Shown here: piece by piece, positions 63,576-64,000 of the stretch
Numbering within the stretch: position 1 is the first letter of the stretch
Layout: every line of letters starts with the position of its first letter
NCBI GenBank assembly: GCA_965203575.1
Contig: OZ241894.1
Span: 3,534,001-3,598,000 of the forward strand
Direction of reading: 5' to 3'
DNA length: 64,000 bases
From: Aldehydirespirator sp965203575
Lineage (GTDB): Bacteria > Actinomycetota > Acidimicrobiia > Acidimicrobiales > Aldehydirespiratoraceae
Program-made: the position numbers and the translations under genes
Notes under the pieces: generated by a model
What the model saw: the letters and a program-made list of their open reading frames with translations, nothing else
Told to the model about the DNA's origin: nothing
Database searches by the model: none

Positions 63576-64000
63576 GTGACTCACGAGTCCAGCGATGCCC
63601 TGCCAGCAGAGCGCCCGGAGCGGGGCTCGGTGACTCTCCAGGGAGTCACCAAGCGGTTCGGCAGGACAGTCGCGGTCGACTCGATCGACTTGGAGGTCAA
63701 GCCCCGCGAGTTCATCTCGCTGCTGGGCCCTTCGGGGTGCGGCAAGACGACGACACTGCGGATGGTGTCGGGCTTCGAGCAGCCCACCAGCGGCCGGATC
63801 CTCATCAGCGGCGCCGACACCACCGGGGTGCCGCCCCACAAGCGCCGGGTGAACACGGTCTTCCAGAGCTACGCGCTGTTCGAGCACATGACGGTGGCCG
63901 AGAACGTGGCCTTCGGGCTCAGGGTCAAGGGCTTCGACAAGGCGACCACCGCGACCAAGGCGGGCGAGGCGCTGGACCTCGTGCGGCTGGCGCAGTTCGC
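63576..64000 (+). CDS. potA: Spermidine/putrescine-type ABC ATPase, cut at the window edge
   Basis: The first about 141 codons of an ATPase beginning VTHESSDALPAERPERGSVTLQGVTKRFG. Walker A GPSGCGKT and the Q-loop VFQSYALFEHMTVAENVAFGLRV are present. Similar to PotA and other POPT-family ATPases for polyamines or related cations. GTG 63576 after GGGGGAGGG. Its permeases, if any, lie beyond 64000. Confidence 0.8.
   Translation, partial: MTHESSDALPAERPERGSVTLQGVTKRFGRTVAVDSIDLEVKPREFISLLGPSGCGKTTTLRMVSGFEQPTSGRILISGADTTGVPPHKRRVNTVFQSYALFEHMTVAENVAFGLRVKGFDKATTATKAGEALDLVRLAQF

Overview
The window comes from a high-GC Gram-positive genome, most likely an actinobacterium of the Acidimicrobiia type. 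Supporting signs are a mycothione-reductase-like enzyme, an ANTAR response regulator, a GarA-like FHA protein in a gcvH-garA-merR-DUF151-merR block that recalls the mycobacterial Rv1826-Rv1832 neighbourhood, many GTG starts, and GTGA/ATGA stop-start overlaps. The species is not named because nothing in the sequence fixes it.

Layout. 1-5.7 kb is an accessory or defence region: hicAB, a PD-(D/E)XK restriction-like protein, a DUF429 gene broken by an in-frame TAG, a UvrD/Rep-type helicase relic, a DUF4143 ATPase behind an array of CCCC/GGGG half-sites, and an orphan Phd antitoxin. 5.7-7.8 kb is uvrB. 7.8-18.75 kb is a catabolic island: DSD1-like PLP enzyme, IclR, PfkB kinase, D-aminoacylase-like amidohydrolase, RidA, SMP-30 lactonase and a CUT1 sugar ABC transporter. 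Both control regions of the island carry the same pair of 15-bp palindromes set exactly 20 bp apart. Read together, the enzymes fit uptake and breakdown of an oxidised N-acetylated amino sugar (lactone, aldonate, deacetylation, deamination to 2-keto-3-deoxygluconate, phosphorylation).

18.8-24.8 kb is housekeeping (coaE, rpsA, polA, an ANTAR regulator). 24.9-33.6 kb is a second accessory zone: a leaderless MazEF-type pair, an esterase, an alkylsulfatase, HepT/MntA, an AbiEi-like orphan, membrane proteins and a lipoprotein. A tRNA-Leu(CAA) at 33.6 kb separates it from the fatty-acid synthesis operon fabD-fabH-fabG-acpP-fabF (33.9-38.3 kb); fabZ and an HU gene lie close by. 41-42.7 kb holds a thiolase/DUF35 pair, and 42.8-46.4 kb one giant secreted protein combining SLH-like segments, 14 RCC1-like repeats and an M6-like metallopeptidase.

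46.4-60.2 kb is core metabolism and its control: gcvP, a crotonase, mycothione reductase and aroC on the plus strand, then gcvT, a small nuclease-like protein, two MerR regulators, DUF151, hpt, garA and gcvH on the minus strand, and an orphan MsmK/UgpC-type ATPase. The window ends with an amidohydrolase, a small-molecule kinase, a LysR regulator behind a near-consensus promoter, and the start of a PotA-like ATPase cut by the window edge. An approximately 50-bp repeat occurs four times between genes.
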